Program-made: the position numbers and the translations under genes | Assembly: GCA_000224765.2 (NCBI GenBank) | Contig: AGAU01000132.1 | Span: forward strand, 25,492 to 89,491 | From: SAR324 cluster bacterium JCVI-SC AAA005 | GTDB taxonomy: Bacteria > SAR324 > NAC60-12 | Direction of reading: 5' to 3' | Length of the DNA: 64,000 bases | Part shown: positions 19,495 to 30,088 of the stretch, one piece after another | Position numbering within the stretch: position 1 is the stretch's first letter | Layout: each line of letters begins with the position of its first letter | The notes under the pieces: model-generated | What the model was told of the DNA's origin: nothing | Database searches by the model: none | Seen by the model: the letters and a program-made list of their open reading frames with translations, nothing else

Positions 19495-20992
19495 TGCTTT
19501 TACACAGCGGCGGGGTGGGATTCTACTCCACCCAACTGCCCTCCCCGGTCCACATGGAATCGGAGATCTGGGTCCCATGGCTTATCGATTTGTTGATCTG
19601 CTTGAAGCGACTAAACTAACACTCTGGCAGGTTCTGCCACTTGGACCTACCTCCTTTGGCTGCTCTCCCTACCAGTCTCCCTCTGCATTTGCCGGCAATC
19701 AACTGCTGATCAGCCTGGAGTTGCTACAGGAAGAGGGCTATTGGGAGGCTCCAGAATTCCTGCCAGATTTCTCCATTGATCAAGTTGACTTTTCCCAAGT
19801 TGCTTCATGGAAGCAGTCCCAACTGCGTCAAACCTTCCAAAACTTTCAGCTTCAAGCTTCTGAAGAAGATCAAAACGCCTTTGCAGAGTACTGTTTGCAG
19901 GAAGTCAATTGGCTGGATGATTTCGCACTCTTCATGGCAATCAAGGAACATTGTGGAGGTACATCCTGGGATCAATGGCCCGCTCACTTCACACAAAGAG
20001 AACCCCAAGCACTGACTCAGTTTCGAACTGAGCACGCAGCCACAATCACCGAAGTACAATGGCAACAATTCATCTTTGACCACCAGTGGAGGCGTCTACG
20101 AGATTATGCCACTCAGCGGAAGGTCGAGTTCTTTGGAGATATCCCGATTTTTGTCGCCTACGACAGCGCTGATGTCTGGGCTCATCGGCACTGGTTTCAA
20201 CTAGAGGAGAACGGACAACCTTCTCATGTAGCTGGTGTACCTCCTGACTATTTCAGTGAGACGGGCCAACGTTGGGGCAATCCTCTCTATGATTGGCAAG
20301 CTCTTGTAGCAGAAGACTATTCCTTCTGGAAACGAAGACTCTCTGCACTACTGCGCTGGGTACAATGGGTCCGGATTGATCACTTCAGAGGATTTGAGTC
20401 TTTCTGGTCCATTCCTGCTAATGAACCCACGGCTGTTGTCGGCGAATGGGAAGCTGGTCCCGGTTTGGAGTTATTCAAATCGCTGAAAACTGAGCTGGGC
20501 GAGTTACCAATTGTAGCAGAGGATTTGGGTCTCATTACCCCGGAGGTGCATGCCTTGAGACGTGACTGTGGCTTTCCAGGGATGAAGGTGCTACAATTCG
20601 CCTTCTATAACGATCCCCAGCATCCCTTCCTACCCCACAGCTACAATCCTCGAGCAGTCGCCTATACGGGCACTCACGACAACAACACCACTCGTGGATG
20701 GTGGCAGGAATTGAGCGCTGCTCAACAGCTACAGGTCCAAGATTACCTTCAGCAACCCGTGGATGAAGCCACTGTCAGTCTTGCCATGATAAGACTAGTC
20801 TGGTCTTCTTCAGCAGTCTGGGCAATCGCTCCATTGCAGGATTGGCTCAACTTGGACGCAAGCTGCCGTTTCAACATTCCAGGTACTACAGAAGGAAACT
20901 GGCAGTGGCGCTGCCGCTGGGAATCACTGGAATCACTGGATCTAATGTCCCTCCACCAGTGGACACAGATCTATGGTCGAGCACCCGGGTAA
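19487..20992 (+). CDS. malQ: 4-alpha-glucanotransferase (GH77)
   Basis: RRGGILLHPTALPGPHGIGDLG...WQVLPLGPTSFGCSPYQSPSAFAGN...RIDHFRGFESFWSIPA...VAEDLGLITPEV...YTGTHDNNTTRGWW. Confidence 0.96.
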   Translation: MTDAFTQRRGGILLHPTALPGPHGIGDLGPMAYRFVDLLEATKLTLWQVLPLGPTSFGCSPYQSPSAFAGNQLLISLELLQEEGYWEAPEFLPDFSIDQVDFSQVASWKQSQLRQTFQNFQLQASEEDQNAFAEYCLQEVNWLDDFALFMAIKEHCGGTSWDQWPAHFTQREPQALTQFRTEHAATITEVQWQQFIFDHQWRRLRDYATQRKVEFFGDIPIFVAYDSADVWAHRHWFQLEENGQPSHVAGVPPDYFSETGQRWGNPLYDWQALVAEDYSFWKRRLSALLRWVQWVRIDHFRGFESFWSIPANEPTAVVGEWEAGPGLELFKSLKTELGELPIVAEDLGLITPEVHALRRDCGFPGMKVLQFAFYNDPQHPFLPHSYNPRAVAYTGTHDNNTTRGWWQELSAAQQLQVQDYLQQPVDEATVSLAMIRLVWSSSAVWAIAPLQDWLNLDASCRFNIPGTTEGNWQWRCRWESLESLDLMSLHQWTQIYGRAPG

Positions 20993-22323
20993 GATACGTT
21001 TCCCCGCATGGCATTCTAACCACTAGCAGGACTGCCACACCTTACACATCTGGCTGGGGAAACACTCCTGCTGCCTGATCCAAGTAAATCAAATCCTCCA
21101 CTGGCACCAACAGACTGAACCCATCCAGCCTAAAATAGTTGTTGAAACGCTCAAAGGCCAGCGGTACAAGCGCTGTCGACTACTACTGGAACTCCACTGG
21201 ATTTCGCTGGAAGCAGTAGAAACGCTGCATGTCCTTACAGAAGAATAGCCCTTCTACCTGCGTCAGGATCTTCAACTGCCTGAACCACCTGGGCCACGAT
21301 AACCTGTCGGTTGGCAACACCTGAAAGGTTCTCTCCCAAAACGCTCCTAGCCCAACTCAGTCCACAGGCCTGTGAGTTACAGAGCTTAATCTTACAAGGA
21401 CGACCACACCCGCTACAGGCCTTACTGGCACTACAACCATAGTTCCAGATCCTACCCATCGAAGGAGACTAACTTCTCAAAGGCTTGGAACAGACTACAG
21501 TCCTTCGTTGGAACAGTGGAAGCCTGCGACAACTTTGGTCGCTACTCCGGTGGGAACATCAAACCGAGGAACTCTGGTGGGAAGATCTGCTTGACCAGGT
21601 TTTCTGGTAGGAGCAACGTTTGGTCGATGACAACAGAGAAACGAACCGTTTCCTGCTTCAATAAATTCTACAAGCACCACATACAGAGAAGAATTTTCAG
21701 TGGTATCATTCTCGAACTTCATCCAAACCCGTCATTCATTGGGTAGCCGTCTTGTTCGTGCTGCTCGGTATTGCGGGCAGGGCTTTAACAATTCATCACT
21801 GGGAATCACGATGAGATCAACTGCGACAGGAGCTGAGACAGCTGGAAGCCAACCCGGAAAAACACTGCAAGGAGAAGCCCCCAGTTGATCCACAACTCGA
21901 GCAAGCTAGTAAAGCCTAGGAAGCTGAAATCGCAGCTCGTTCTCATATGAGCGTTGATTACCAGGATGCTATCTCAACTGCCTTGAGAGAATCCTGGCTG
22001 GAGCAGATACAACTTACCCCCCCCCCCACTGACGCCAACTTGATCCTGTTACTGATGGACCCAATTCACATTGCTAGCATTTCACAGCAATTTGAAAAAC
22101 TCCCCTTTGTCGACATGGTTGAACTCAATCTGCAACGTTCCAATGAGTTGAAAGGGCAAACAGTCCAACAATTGCAGATGCAACTTCAATGGGTCAGCAA
22201 ATCGCCCTAAACATAACAATTTTTTGTTGTTGTAGTAGCAGTGCTGACAAGCCGGGTGTGTCTCCCTTCAGTGCGTCAACGCTTTTATCATAACTGAATT
22301 GAACAACCCAACATGCTTCATGG

Positions 22324-22602
22324 ATGAATATTCTTCAGATCGGGATTATCCTTATGCGCAAAGAAGAAGCTCCTTCCCAAGAGCTGGATTGGGAGAGTAC
22401 GGAGTGGGTACAGTTACGTAGCTTGTTTCTGGATGAATCAACCCGAGAGCGGATCGTTGCGTGCCTAACACGGTGCGATCAAGAAGTACCCCTGAGTTCG
22501 GTTCCAATCTTAAGACCACTGTTGATGAATCAGGAAGTTACGCTGGGCGTGCCGTTGGGGCGGAAATCCGCAGTGACTCGACGAGAGGAAGGCCGGCGTT
22601 GA
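22324..22602 (+). CDS. hypothetical protein, possibly a gene remnant
   Basis: 92 aa ORF with no recognised family, next to degenerate DNA. Confidence 0.3.
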   Translation: MNILQIGIILMRKEEAPSQELDWESTEWVQLRSLFLDESTRERIVACLTRCDQEVPLSSVPILRPLLMNQEVTLGVPLGRKSAVTRREEGRR

Positions 22603-22647
22603 CGTCAGCCACCACGGCGTAGGGACTGAACGTCGACTCGAAAAAAG

Positions 22648-23439
22648 TTACTTCATTTTACCAAACATGCCGATGTTGCTGACCGGAGGAATAGTCGGTT
22701 TGTCTTCCTCTTCAGCTGGGGTCTCTGGAGCAGTTGTGGACTCAGGAAGTTTTTTCTGAGCATCCGGTAGGGCTCGTTGCTTAAGGGCCATGAGCTCATC
22801 ATCCATATCTGGAGATTCGTGCTCCAGTTCCTTGAATTTTTTGTCCAGGCTTTCGCGACCATCTTCCAGGCTCAACTCCTGATACGCCTCTGCCCGCGCT
22901 GACATCTGCTCAATCTTTTCTTCTGCTCGGTCAATTGCCTCCATTGCACCGACGTTATCTCCAAGACCCTCAATGGTTTGATAGATCTGCTCCTGAGCTT
23001 CTGCTTGCTTCTGCTTGGCAACGAGCAGGCTCTTCTTACGTTTGATCTCTTCGATCTTGTCTTCCAGCTGCTGGTAGCCATCTCGGAGTAAATCCGAATT
23101 GCGAGCATGTGAAGCAAGCTGCTGCTGAAACTCTGCGGAACGACGAGCATGGTCTTTCTTGCGCATCAGAGCATCTTTCGCCAAATCATCTTTGCCCTTC
23201 TGTACGGCCAGTACCGCCTTATCTTCCCACTTCTGTGCCTCTGCTTCTTCCTGCTCAGTTTGACGCTCAAAGCGTTTTTGAAGGGCCAGCGCTTCAGTCA
23301 TTCGCTGCTTGGCCTCTCTCTTTTGGGTTTCCAGGTCGCTGATCATCTGCGTCAGCATCAACTCCGGATCTTCAGCCTTGTCCAGCGCAGCGTTAGTGTT
23401 CGCGCGTAGGACGTTGACGAAACGATTGAAAATACCCAT
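22648..23439 (-). CDS. pspA: PspA/IM30 (phage shock protein A/Vipp1) family protein
   Basis: MGIFNRFVNVLRANTNAALDKAEDPELMLTQMISDLETQKREAKQRMTEALALQKR; ORF extends to 23562 but the family start is Met 23439. Confidence 0.93.
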   Translation of the reverse strand: MGIFNRFVNVLRANTNAALDKAEDPELMLTQMISDLETQKREAKQRMTEALALQKRFERQTEQEEAEAQKWEDKAVLAVQKGKDDLAKDALMRKKDHARRSAEFQQQLASHARNSDLLRDGYQQLEDKIEEIKRKKSLLVAKQKQAEAQEQIYQTIEGLGDNVGAMEAIDRAEEKIEQMSARAEAYQELSLEDGRESLDKKFKELEHESPDMDDELMALKQRALPDAQKKLPESTTAPETPAEEEDKPTIPPVSNIGMFGKMK

Positions 23440-23449
23440 AACTACTTTC

Positions 23450-25195
23450 TCAGAACAATTGTTTGCGTTTATTAGAAGGCAGGATGTTGAGTGCCTCCCG
23501 ATACTTGGCAACCGTACGGCGTGCAACCTTGATGGAACTGCGTTTCTGCAGAATATCTGCAATCTGCAGGTCTGTATAGGGGGAACGCACGTCTTCGTTC
23601 TGAACCATCTGCTGGATCATGTCTTTGATCCGCTTGGAAGAGACGGCTTCGCCCTGCTCCTGATCAATACCGCTGGTGAAAAAATATTTCAGTTCAAAGA
23701 TACCCTGTGGCGTATGCACGTACTTGTTGGTCGTGATACGACTAACTGTTGACTCGTGCACATCAATGTCTTCTGCTACATCCTTGAGTACCAGAGGTTT
23801 GAGGTAGTGGATACCTTTTTCGAAGAAACTTCGCTGGAAGCGCAGAATACTCTTGGTCACCTTGTAGATTGTCTTCTGCCGCTGCTCAATGCTCTTCATC
23901 AACCACTGGCCCGCTTTGATTTTCTCTTGGATATACTCCTTCGTCAAGTTGCCGTCTTCCTCCATGTTGTCTACAAGCTCCCGGTAGTAGTTGCTGATTC
24001 GCAACCGTGGCATACCATGAGCGTTGAGAGCTACCTTGTATTCGTTGTTAACTTGGTAAATGAAGACATCGGGGATGATGTAGTGGTGGGAAGGGGGAGG
24101 GGTGAAAGAGCGTCCGGGCTTGGGTTCAAGTGCCATGATTTCACGGTAGGCCTCTAACACTCGCTCTAGGTCCTGTTTCTGACGACGTGCAATCTTTTTC
24201 AGATCCTTGCATTCCAGTAGCTCCATGTCCTGCTCAACGATTCGATAGCACAATTCATCACTCCGACCCAACAAGCGCAGCTGGATCAGTAGACATTCCT
24301 GCAAACTGCGAGCTCCTACTCCGTTGGGATCAAAAGTCTGAATCTGGAAAAGCACCTCTTCCACGAAAGCTGCGGCTCTGGGTGAAACCCGTACCTTGCT
24401 TTCCAGATCTTCCTCCAACTCTTCTTCCTCAAAAATCGGTGGAGGAGGTAGGTTCTTTCCTCGGCGAGACTTTCGTTTACCGTCACCCATCGCTGCTTTT
24501 TCCTGCTGATAACGCAGGTCCATCCAATAATCATCCATCTCACGCTCGACTGTGATTTCATCACTGTCCAGCACTTCCAAAATTCGATCCTGCAATTCTG
24601 GATTGCCTTCCAAAATTTCCCGGATACTCGTGACCAAGTAGCCATTGTCGGCAATGTTACCAGCCAAGTAGTGAGCAACTTCAACCTCCAACTTACTCAT
24701 GCGCAACAGACCGACTTGCCACAACAGATGGTCCTGCAGCGATTCGTCCTGGGCCAACGTGGCTTCCAAGGAAGGCAGCTCATCATCGTCGCCACCGCTA
24801 CGGATTCGCCGGTCCTGGTACTGACCATACTGATCGACCTGCTCCACATACTGCTGCCAGTCCACCTCTTCCTGGGCATTCGTTTCCTCTTTATCTTCTT
24901 CTCGAGCTGTTTCGTAGGTCTCTTCGCTGACGGGCACTTCGGTCTGTTCTGTCGTCATGTCGCGCTGTTCCTCGCTGGGATAAGTGTCGATGTCCATCGA
25001 CTCTTCCAACACAGGGTTTTCAACGAGCGACTGTTCAATCAGTTCTTCCAGTTCGGCGCGTGACAACTGCAATAGCTTGATTGCTTGCTGGAGCTGCGGG
25101 GTCATGATGAGCTGCTGCGTCATCTTCATTTGCAGCTTCATATGCATGGCCATAAGGACGTCTCGGCTGGGAAATTGAGGGGATGTTACCAACAA
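23450..25195 (-). CDS. rpoN: RNA polymerase sigma-54 factor
   Basis: KLQMKMTQQLIMTPQLQQAIKLLQLSRAELEELIEQSLVENPVLEE; DIDVHESTVSRITTNKYVHTPQGIFELKYFFTSG; RpoN-box-like VARRTVAKYREALNILPSNKRKQLF. Confidence 0.97.
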   Translation of the reverse strand: MLVTSPQFPSRDVLMAMHMKLQMKMTQQLIMTPQLQQAIKLLQLSRAELEELIEQSLVENPVLEESMDIDTYPSEEQRDMTTEQTEVPVSEETYETAREEDKEETNAQEEVDWQQYVEQVDQYGQYQDRRIRSGGDDDELPSLEATLAQDESLQDHLLWQVGLLRMSKLEVEVAHYLAGNIADNGYLVTSIREILEGNPELQDRILEVLDSDEITVEREMDDYWMDLRYQQEKAAMGDGKRKSRRGKNLPPPPIFEEEELEEDLESKVRVSPRAAAFVEEVLFQIQTFDPNGVGARSLQECLLIQLRLLGRSDELCYRIVEQDMELLECKDLKKIARRQKQDLERVLEAYREIMALEPKPGRSFTPPPSHHYIIPDVFIYQVNNEYKVALNAHGMPRLRISNYYRELVDNMEEDGNLTKEYIQEKIKAGQWLMKSIEQRQKTIYKVTKSILRFQRSFFEKGIHYLKPLVLKDVAEDIDVHESTVSRITTNKYVHTPQGIFELKYFFTSGIDQEQGEAVSSKRIKDMIQQMVQNEDVRSPYTDLQIADILQKRSSIKVARRTVAKYREALNILPSNKRKQLF

Positions 25196-25295
25196 TCCGG
25201 TTGGTCTTGGCGAGTCTTTTCCAAAAGTGAATAATACCCTAATTGATTGGCATTTAAATTGCTACAGTAAAATATGAAATTTGCTCAATTCGCTC

Positions 25296-26024
25296 TCAGA
25301 AAGTGAAAGACTCACCCAGATAAACCTTCCTTGCTTGCTCATCCTTCGACAATTCCTCCGGTGTTCCGCTGACTAAGAGAGTACCCTCGTTCATGATGTA
25401 GCCCCGATCAATGATGCTAAAAGTCTCTCGGACGTTGTGATCCGTGATCAACACCCCAATGTTGCGTCGTGCGAGCTGCCGGACTGTCTCCTGGATATCT
25501 GCGACAGCAATCGGGTCAACACCTGCGAAGGGCTCATCCAGCAGAATGATTGAAGGCTCCAGCACCAGCGCCCGAGCAATCTCGGTGCGACGACTCTCTC
25601 CTCCAGAGAGCGCGTAGCCCTTGAGATGTCGAACATGCGCAATCCCCAACTCTTCCAACAGTATCTCCAGGCGCTCTTTTCGTTCAGTCGTGCTGATCGG
25701 TAACAGTTCAAGAATCGCCATCAGATTGTCCTCAACGGTCAGCTTGCGAAAGATCGAACGCTCCTGCGACAGATAGCCGATCCCACAACGTGCGCGCTTG
25801 TGCATGGGGTAGTGCGTGATTTCGGCCTCATCCAGATAAATCACACCCCGATCCGGACGGACTACTCCAGCGATCATGTAGAAAGTGGTTGTCTTGCCTG
25901 CGCCATTAGGCCCCAGCAGGCCCACAATACTACCCTGCTCGACTTCCAGCGAGACTCCTTTGACGGCCTGCCGACCTCTGTAAATTTTGACAAGTTGCTC
26001 TGCAGAAAGTTTAAGTTGTGCCAT
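25296..26024 (-). CDS. lptB: LPS export ABC transporter ATP-binding protein
   Basis: [83 protein letters not shown]. Confidence 0.96.
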   Translation of the reverse strand: MAQLKLSAEQLVKIYRGRQAVKGVSLEVEQGSIVGLLGPNGAGKTTTFYMIAGVVRPDRGVIYLDEAEITHYPMHKRARCGIGYLSQERSIFRKLTVEDNLMAILELLPISTTERKERLEILLEELGIAHVRHLKGYALSGGESRRTEIARALVLEPSIILLDEPFAGVDPIAVADIQETVRQLARRNIGVLITDHNVRETFSIIDRGYIMNEGTLLVSGTPEELSKDEQARKVYLGESFTF

Positions 26025-26314
26025 GACTGTATTTCGAATCTCTTTTTTTCAGTGAGATGGTTATAGGATTCTGGGAGAGTCTGCACTACAATGCAGTCGT
26101 TTTTCGGTAGAAATCTGCATTTTCTTTAAGAAAAGAGAGCAGTTGTTGTCGTTATTGTCGAGAGTAAGAATCGTGAAAGGAATTTGTTGGATGGGAACGG
26201 TAGGGATCATCAGTAAGAAAAATGAAACAATGCAAACGCTCTCGGGCAATCGGTATTTTTCCGACAGCCCTTAGCATTTGCTGGTTCTGCAGAGCTTATT
26301 CTGCCCTTGGTCAC

Positions 26315-27559
26315 CTAGAAGGAATAACCGGCACTCAACTGCATTACGTTGGCGGTTCCCTTGTACTTACCAGTCAGATCTGGATTAGTACTTGTCTCAC
26401 TGGGCAGAAAGTCACTCACCAGGTAGGCCAAGTCCATTAAGAAAGCTCGACGCTTATAGCCAGCACCTACAAAAAAACTATTTCTTCCAGCCCCATCTGG
26501 AGTGATTGGCCCCAGTGTAGACTCTGGAATCGGACTAGCTGTTTTGTAATAGCCTCCTCGAACCTTCAAATAGTCAGTGAACGTGTAGAAACCACCAATC
26601 TTATAGTCAATTACGTCTTCCCAGTTCTGCTTGATAACTGTTGTCCCATCACCTGGCAACCCTTTGTCGTATCGGATTAAGACCTCATCGTAGGCAGACC
26701 AGCCACTACGCAACAGTCCAGCTTCAATTGCATAAGCACCTGGGATGTAGCCATCTCCTGAAGAAAAGGACTTCAAAGAAATAGCCATTTCTAGTAGATC
26801 CGGGTACTTGATGTCGACAGAGATTCCACCATCTGGAAAGAGGTTTGTAAAAACTGGAGGAGCCTTACTGGTATCAAATTTAGCATCTCCCTCTCCACTG
26901 ACTGTGAAGCGAGAGGTATAATTCGCTGCTGCCGCTATTGTTCCTGCGTCGTATAGAATCGATGCGTTATAACCATTAGCAGTTCCCTTAACCCCAAGAG
27001 TTACGGAGAAGCTGTCATTACCACTGTAAACCACCTCCTGTTCCAACTCGATATGGGCTGCATAGAAGTTAAGACCTCCTCCAACTGAGAAATCTCCAAA
27101 ACGTCCAGCTACCACAACCGGTTGGTTCAGTGTTGCCAATTTAATCCGGGTCAACACATCTCGCCCAGCCCAATCTTTAGGCCACTCAACACTTGAATTG
27201 AAGGGCAGGTTCGCACCTGTTCCTACTGCCATATTTCCATTGTTGTAGACCGCATAAATGTGTGGAGCTACTGATGGATCAGTCTGAGAATCTGCACTGC
27301 TCCCTCCATTAAGGTCTTTGTAATTGTATTTGGTTTCGTAGCGAGCAAAACCACCGTATACATGAATGCCTGTCTCTAGCTTGACCATCGCTGATGGATT
27401 TTGAACAACCAGACCAGCGTTGTCAAAGAAGGTAATTCCCCCCTGTCCTTGAGCAGTGTAGGAGGCTCCAGACTGGGGTGTATTGAAACCAGCTGCTTGA
27501 ACAGTACCGCCCAACACCACAAAGGAGAGGGCTGCGAGAAAGTGACGTAGCGCTTTCAT
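26315..27559 (-). CDS. OmpP1/FadL/TodX family outer membrane transporter
   Basis: Signal peptide then AAGFNTPQSGASYTAQGQGGITFFDNAGLVVQNPSAMVKLETG; C-terminal aromatic residue (AGYSF). Confidence 0.9.
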   Translation of the reverse strand: MKALRHFLAALSFVVLGGTVQAAGFNTPQSGASYTAQGQGGITFFDNAGLVVQNPSAMVKLETGIHVYGGFARYETKYNYKDLNGGSSADSQTDPSVAPHIYAVYNNGNMAVGTGANLPFNSSVEWPKDWAGRDVLTRIKLATLNQPVVVAGRFGDFSVGGGLNFYAAHIELEQEVVYSGNDSFSVTLGVKGTANGYNASILYDAGTIAAAANYTSRFTVSGEGDAKFDTSKAPPVFTNLFPDGGISVDIKYPDLLEMAISLKSFSSGDGYIPGAYAIEAGLLRSGWSAYDEVLIRYDKGLPGDGTTVIKQNWEDVIDYKIGGFYTFTDYLKVRGGYYKTASPIPESTLGPITPDGAGRNSFFVGAGYKRRAFLMDLAYLVSDFLPSETSTNPDLTGKYKGTANVMQLSAGYSF

Positions 27560-27570
27560 GATGATTCTCC

Positions 27571-29694
27571 TTAGTTATTGGTACAGGTTGCAATATCAAT
27601 TTCTTTTGATGGATCCAACACTTTTCCTGTTGCTAAGAAACAGGAAGCTTGTTGTTGCCCTCGCAGAGTAGCTTTAGTTTTCCAATCAAGTAGAAATGTA
27701 TGTACTGCTGACTCTGAATTCCCTGTTGTTGGCTTGTAGGTGTTCGGATTGAAAATCCAGCGACTCCGAGTTACATTATCCAAAGCGCCATCACCATCTT
27801 TATAGGTGGTCAGTCCCTTTGCTAAAGAGAGCAGATCTGTATTTGAATTTGGACTAGTTAGGTCTCCTATAATTTGCTGTATTAATAGTGTAGCTGTATT
27901 TGATGGAGAGGCATTTGAAAGAGGATCAATACCACCTTTAAATGTTGCATGAGCAGCAGATAATTCTACGCCCAACATTTGGGTATTCAGCGCTTCTTTT
28001 CCCTTTTTGGTACTTGTATCAAAGCCAGAAGCGGCGGCAACACCTGCACGGATTTGTGGACCGAAACTACCACTGAGAAGAAGATCTACTACGTCCCCAC
28101 CTGGGTTATTTATCACAAAGCGTTCGGCTGGAAAATTACTACCTAACAAGTTGCTCCCAATTACACCTGATCCACTATATCCAAAAAAGTGTATTGGTGT
28201 CTCATTTGGTGTATTGCCAATGGCATTAAGGATTGTTGGGTTAGCTTCAAGCAGTGTCCGTAGACGGAATAAGTCGAACTGTGTCTGGAGGAAATAGCCA
28301 ACAGTCAGTGCTGGGTTATCAGGACGCAGAAAAGCTACACCGGAATCATCTGCCAAATTACCATTGCCATTCACATCTTCATAAGTACGATCCCCATGGC
28401 CCCAAAAATCTATAACGATAGTGGCAAAGTTCTTACTGGCCAGAGTATTCATCACTGTAAACATATCTTCTTTCACGTCTGTAAGTCCGGACATGAAGAT
28501 AACGACCCCCTCAACAGTATCTGGCATAGCAAGCCAAAAACTTATCTTGCCATTGAGTGCTGAGTCACTGTTTGGACAATCTGTGCCTGGTTTTACTGCA
28601 CGATTTAACAGATCTAACTCCCATGTATTTATTGTCTTAGCCAAAAAATTCTGACAAGGGAAGTAACCCTTGTAAAGTTTGCTCACATTATCAGTTGGAA
28701 TATTGGCAACAATGACGACATCCTTCACAATATTTGTATCTAGGTTTGCTAGACTCGCTACAACTGCTGATTTTAAATTAACAGGCTGATCTCCCGGTGT
28801 GCTTGAATTACTTGGGTAGCTTGTTGCCCAACTCACATTGTCTAAGCTTGCTGATGACGTATTCGTAAGATTTGCTTTTACAGCGCCGAGTAAAGATGCT
28901 GTTCCCGCAGCTTCTATTGGATCTTCAGGCTCTGTAGTGAATGTAAATAATTGGGCCAAATCGTTATGTGTTTTGATTTGACCTAATGCCTGAAGTCCCA
29001 AAACCAGTGGAGCGTATTGTGTTCGGAGTCCTTCCAAACTGTTAGCTGCAACTAAATCGGTGAAAAGGGTATTCACAATTTTTCCATTCACCACAATTGG
29101 ACTTGGGTTGGTAAGAATGTTTGTCAGAGCATCTGGTGAAATGTTATTACCCTGAGCATCTACCAAACTAGTTTTGACAATTACTGCATACTGAGTATTT
29201 GCTTGGAAAGTGCTATTATCTGGTACAAGTACTAAATCATTATTTGCATCCTGATAGACAACTTTAAATGTTCCTCCACCAATTGTTGGAAGAGGATACA
29301 CAGGTGCCGTTGGGTTTGAGGCTGGGAAAATCAATAGGTTCTGGGCCAGATTCGATCCAGCAGCCAAATTCCAACTACCATTATCATGGTAAAGACTCGC
29401 TAATGGTGCGCTGAAAGGAATTCGGATTGGCATCAAGCGACTGATTCCTGGTAACGGGCTCTTTCCTGCAGTAGTTAGTGCAGTATTAACGCTAAGGAGA
29501 ACTACGTCACTGGGTTGAGGAACTAGACCCTCAGCTTGGCTAAACTTAGCGATAGTGTTCGCAGTGTTTTCCTCTCCACTCGTCACTGATGGAGCTGGCT
29601 CGTTGCTAGCAGAATCCAGAATTTGCTCAGCACAGCCGCTGAGAGTAAAGGCAGTGAGCAGCACACCACAGAGGAGACGCAGGCTCATCTTCAT
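27571..29694 (-). CDS. VolA/Pla-1-like extracellular lipase lipoprotein
   Basis: Lipobox LTAFTLSGCAEQ; lipase motif GYSGSG; Ig-like N-terminal region; directly upstream of fadL. ORF extends to 29790 but the signal peptide begins near 29694-29688. Confidence 0.75.
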   Translation of the reverse strand: MKMSLRLLCGVLLTAFTLSGCAEQILDSASNEPAPSVTSGEENTANTIAKFSQAEGLVPQPSDVVLLSVNTALTTAGKSPLPGISRLMPIRIPFSAPLASLYHDNGSWNLAAGSNLAQNLLIFPASNPTAPVYPLPTIGGGTFKVVYQDANNDLVLVPDNSTFQANTQYAVIVKTSLVDAQGNNISPDALTNILTNPSPIVVNGKIVNTLFTDLVAANSLEGLRTQYAPLVLGLQALGQIKTHNDLAQLFTFTTEPEDPIEAAGTASLLGAVKANLTNTSSASLDNVSWATSYPSNSSTPGDQPVNLKSAVVASLANLDTNIVKDVVIVANIPTDNVSKLYKGYFPCQNFLAKTINTWELDLLNRAVKPGTDCPNSDSALNGKISFWLAMPDTVEGVVIFMSGLTDVKEDMFTVMNTLASKNFATIVIDFWGHGDRTYEDVNGNGNLADDSGVAFLRPDNPALTVGYFLQTQFDLFRLRTLLEANPTILNAIGNTPNETPIHFFGYSGSGVIGSNLLGSNFPAERFVINNPGGDVVDLLLSGSFGPQIRAGVAAASGFDTSTKKGKEALNTQMLGVELSAAHATFKGGIDPLSNASPSNTATLLIQQIIGDLTSPNSNTDLLSLAKGLTTYKDGDGALDNVTRSRWIFNPNTYKPTTGNSESAVHTFLLDWKTKATLRGQQQASCFLATGKVLDPSKEIDIATCTNN

Positions 29695-30088
29695 AAGTCC
29701 TCCCGAAAAAGTTGGAAAAATCGTGACCATCTTCGCCAAAAGCAGGCGACAGAAAGTTGTAAAAGGACAGGAGAGTCCGACACAATTCATTATATTGTCA
29801 AACCCTAATTTTCTTACAGGCTTCAGAAATTGTTAGCATACCAATGGTAGTTCGATTCCTTAGACTTGTTCCGAATACTGGCTCGAAGGTCGCTTTCGTT
29901 CGTAGTCATTCCTGGTTCAAAGAACTCCTATGCTTCCAATCAATTCAGATGGAATCCCTGGTGTTTTCTGGCATTGACAACGAGTGCCAGCTTAGATAGC
30001 TTGCTAGCAAATATATTTTTATCGCACAAAAGAATTTCCACTTTTGAAGTTGCGATATTTCCTTTAATACATTGGAAACAAAAGCAAG

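Noticed and set aside
20926-20945. Short tandem aatcactgg repeat near the malQ 3' end
   Set aside because: In-frame (ESLESL), two 9-bp units only; likely trivial.
23149-25178. Plus-strand ORFs across pspA and rpoN
   Set aside because: Antisense shadows of well-identified genes.
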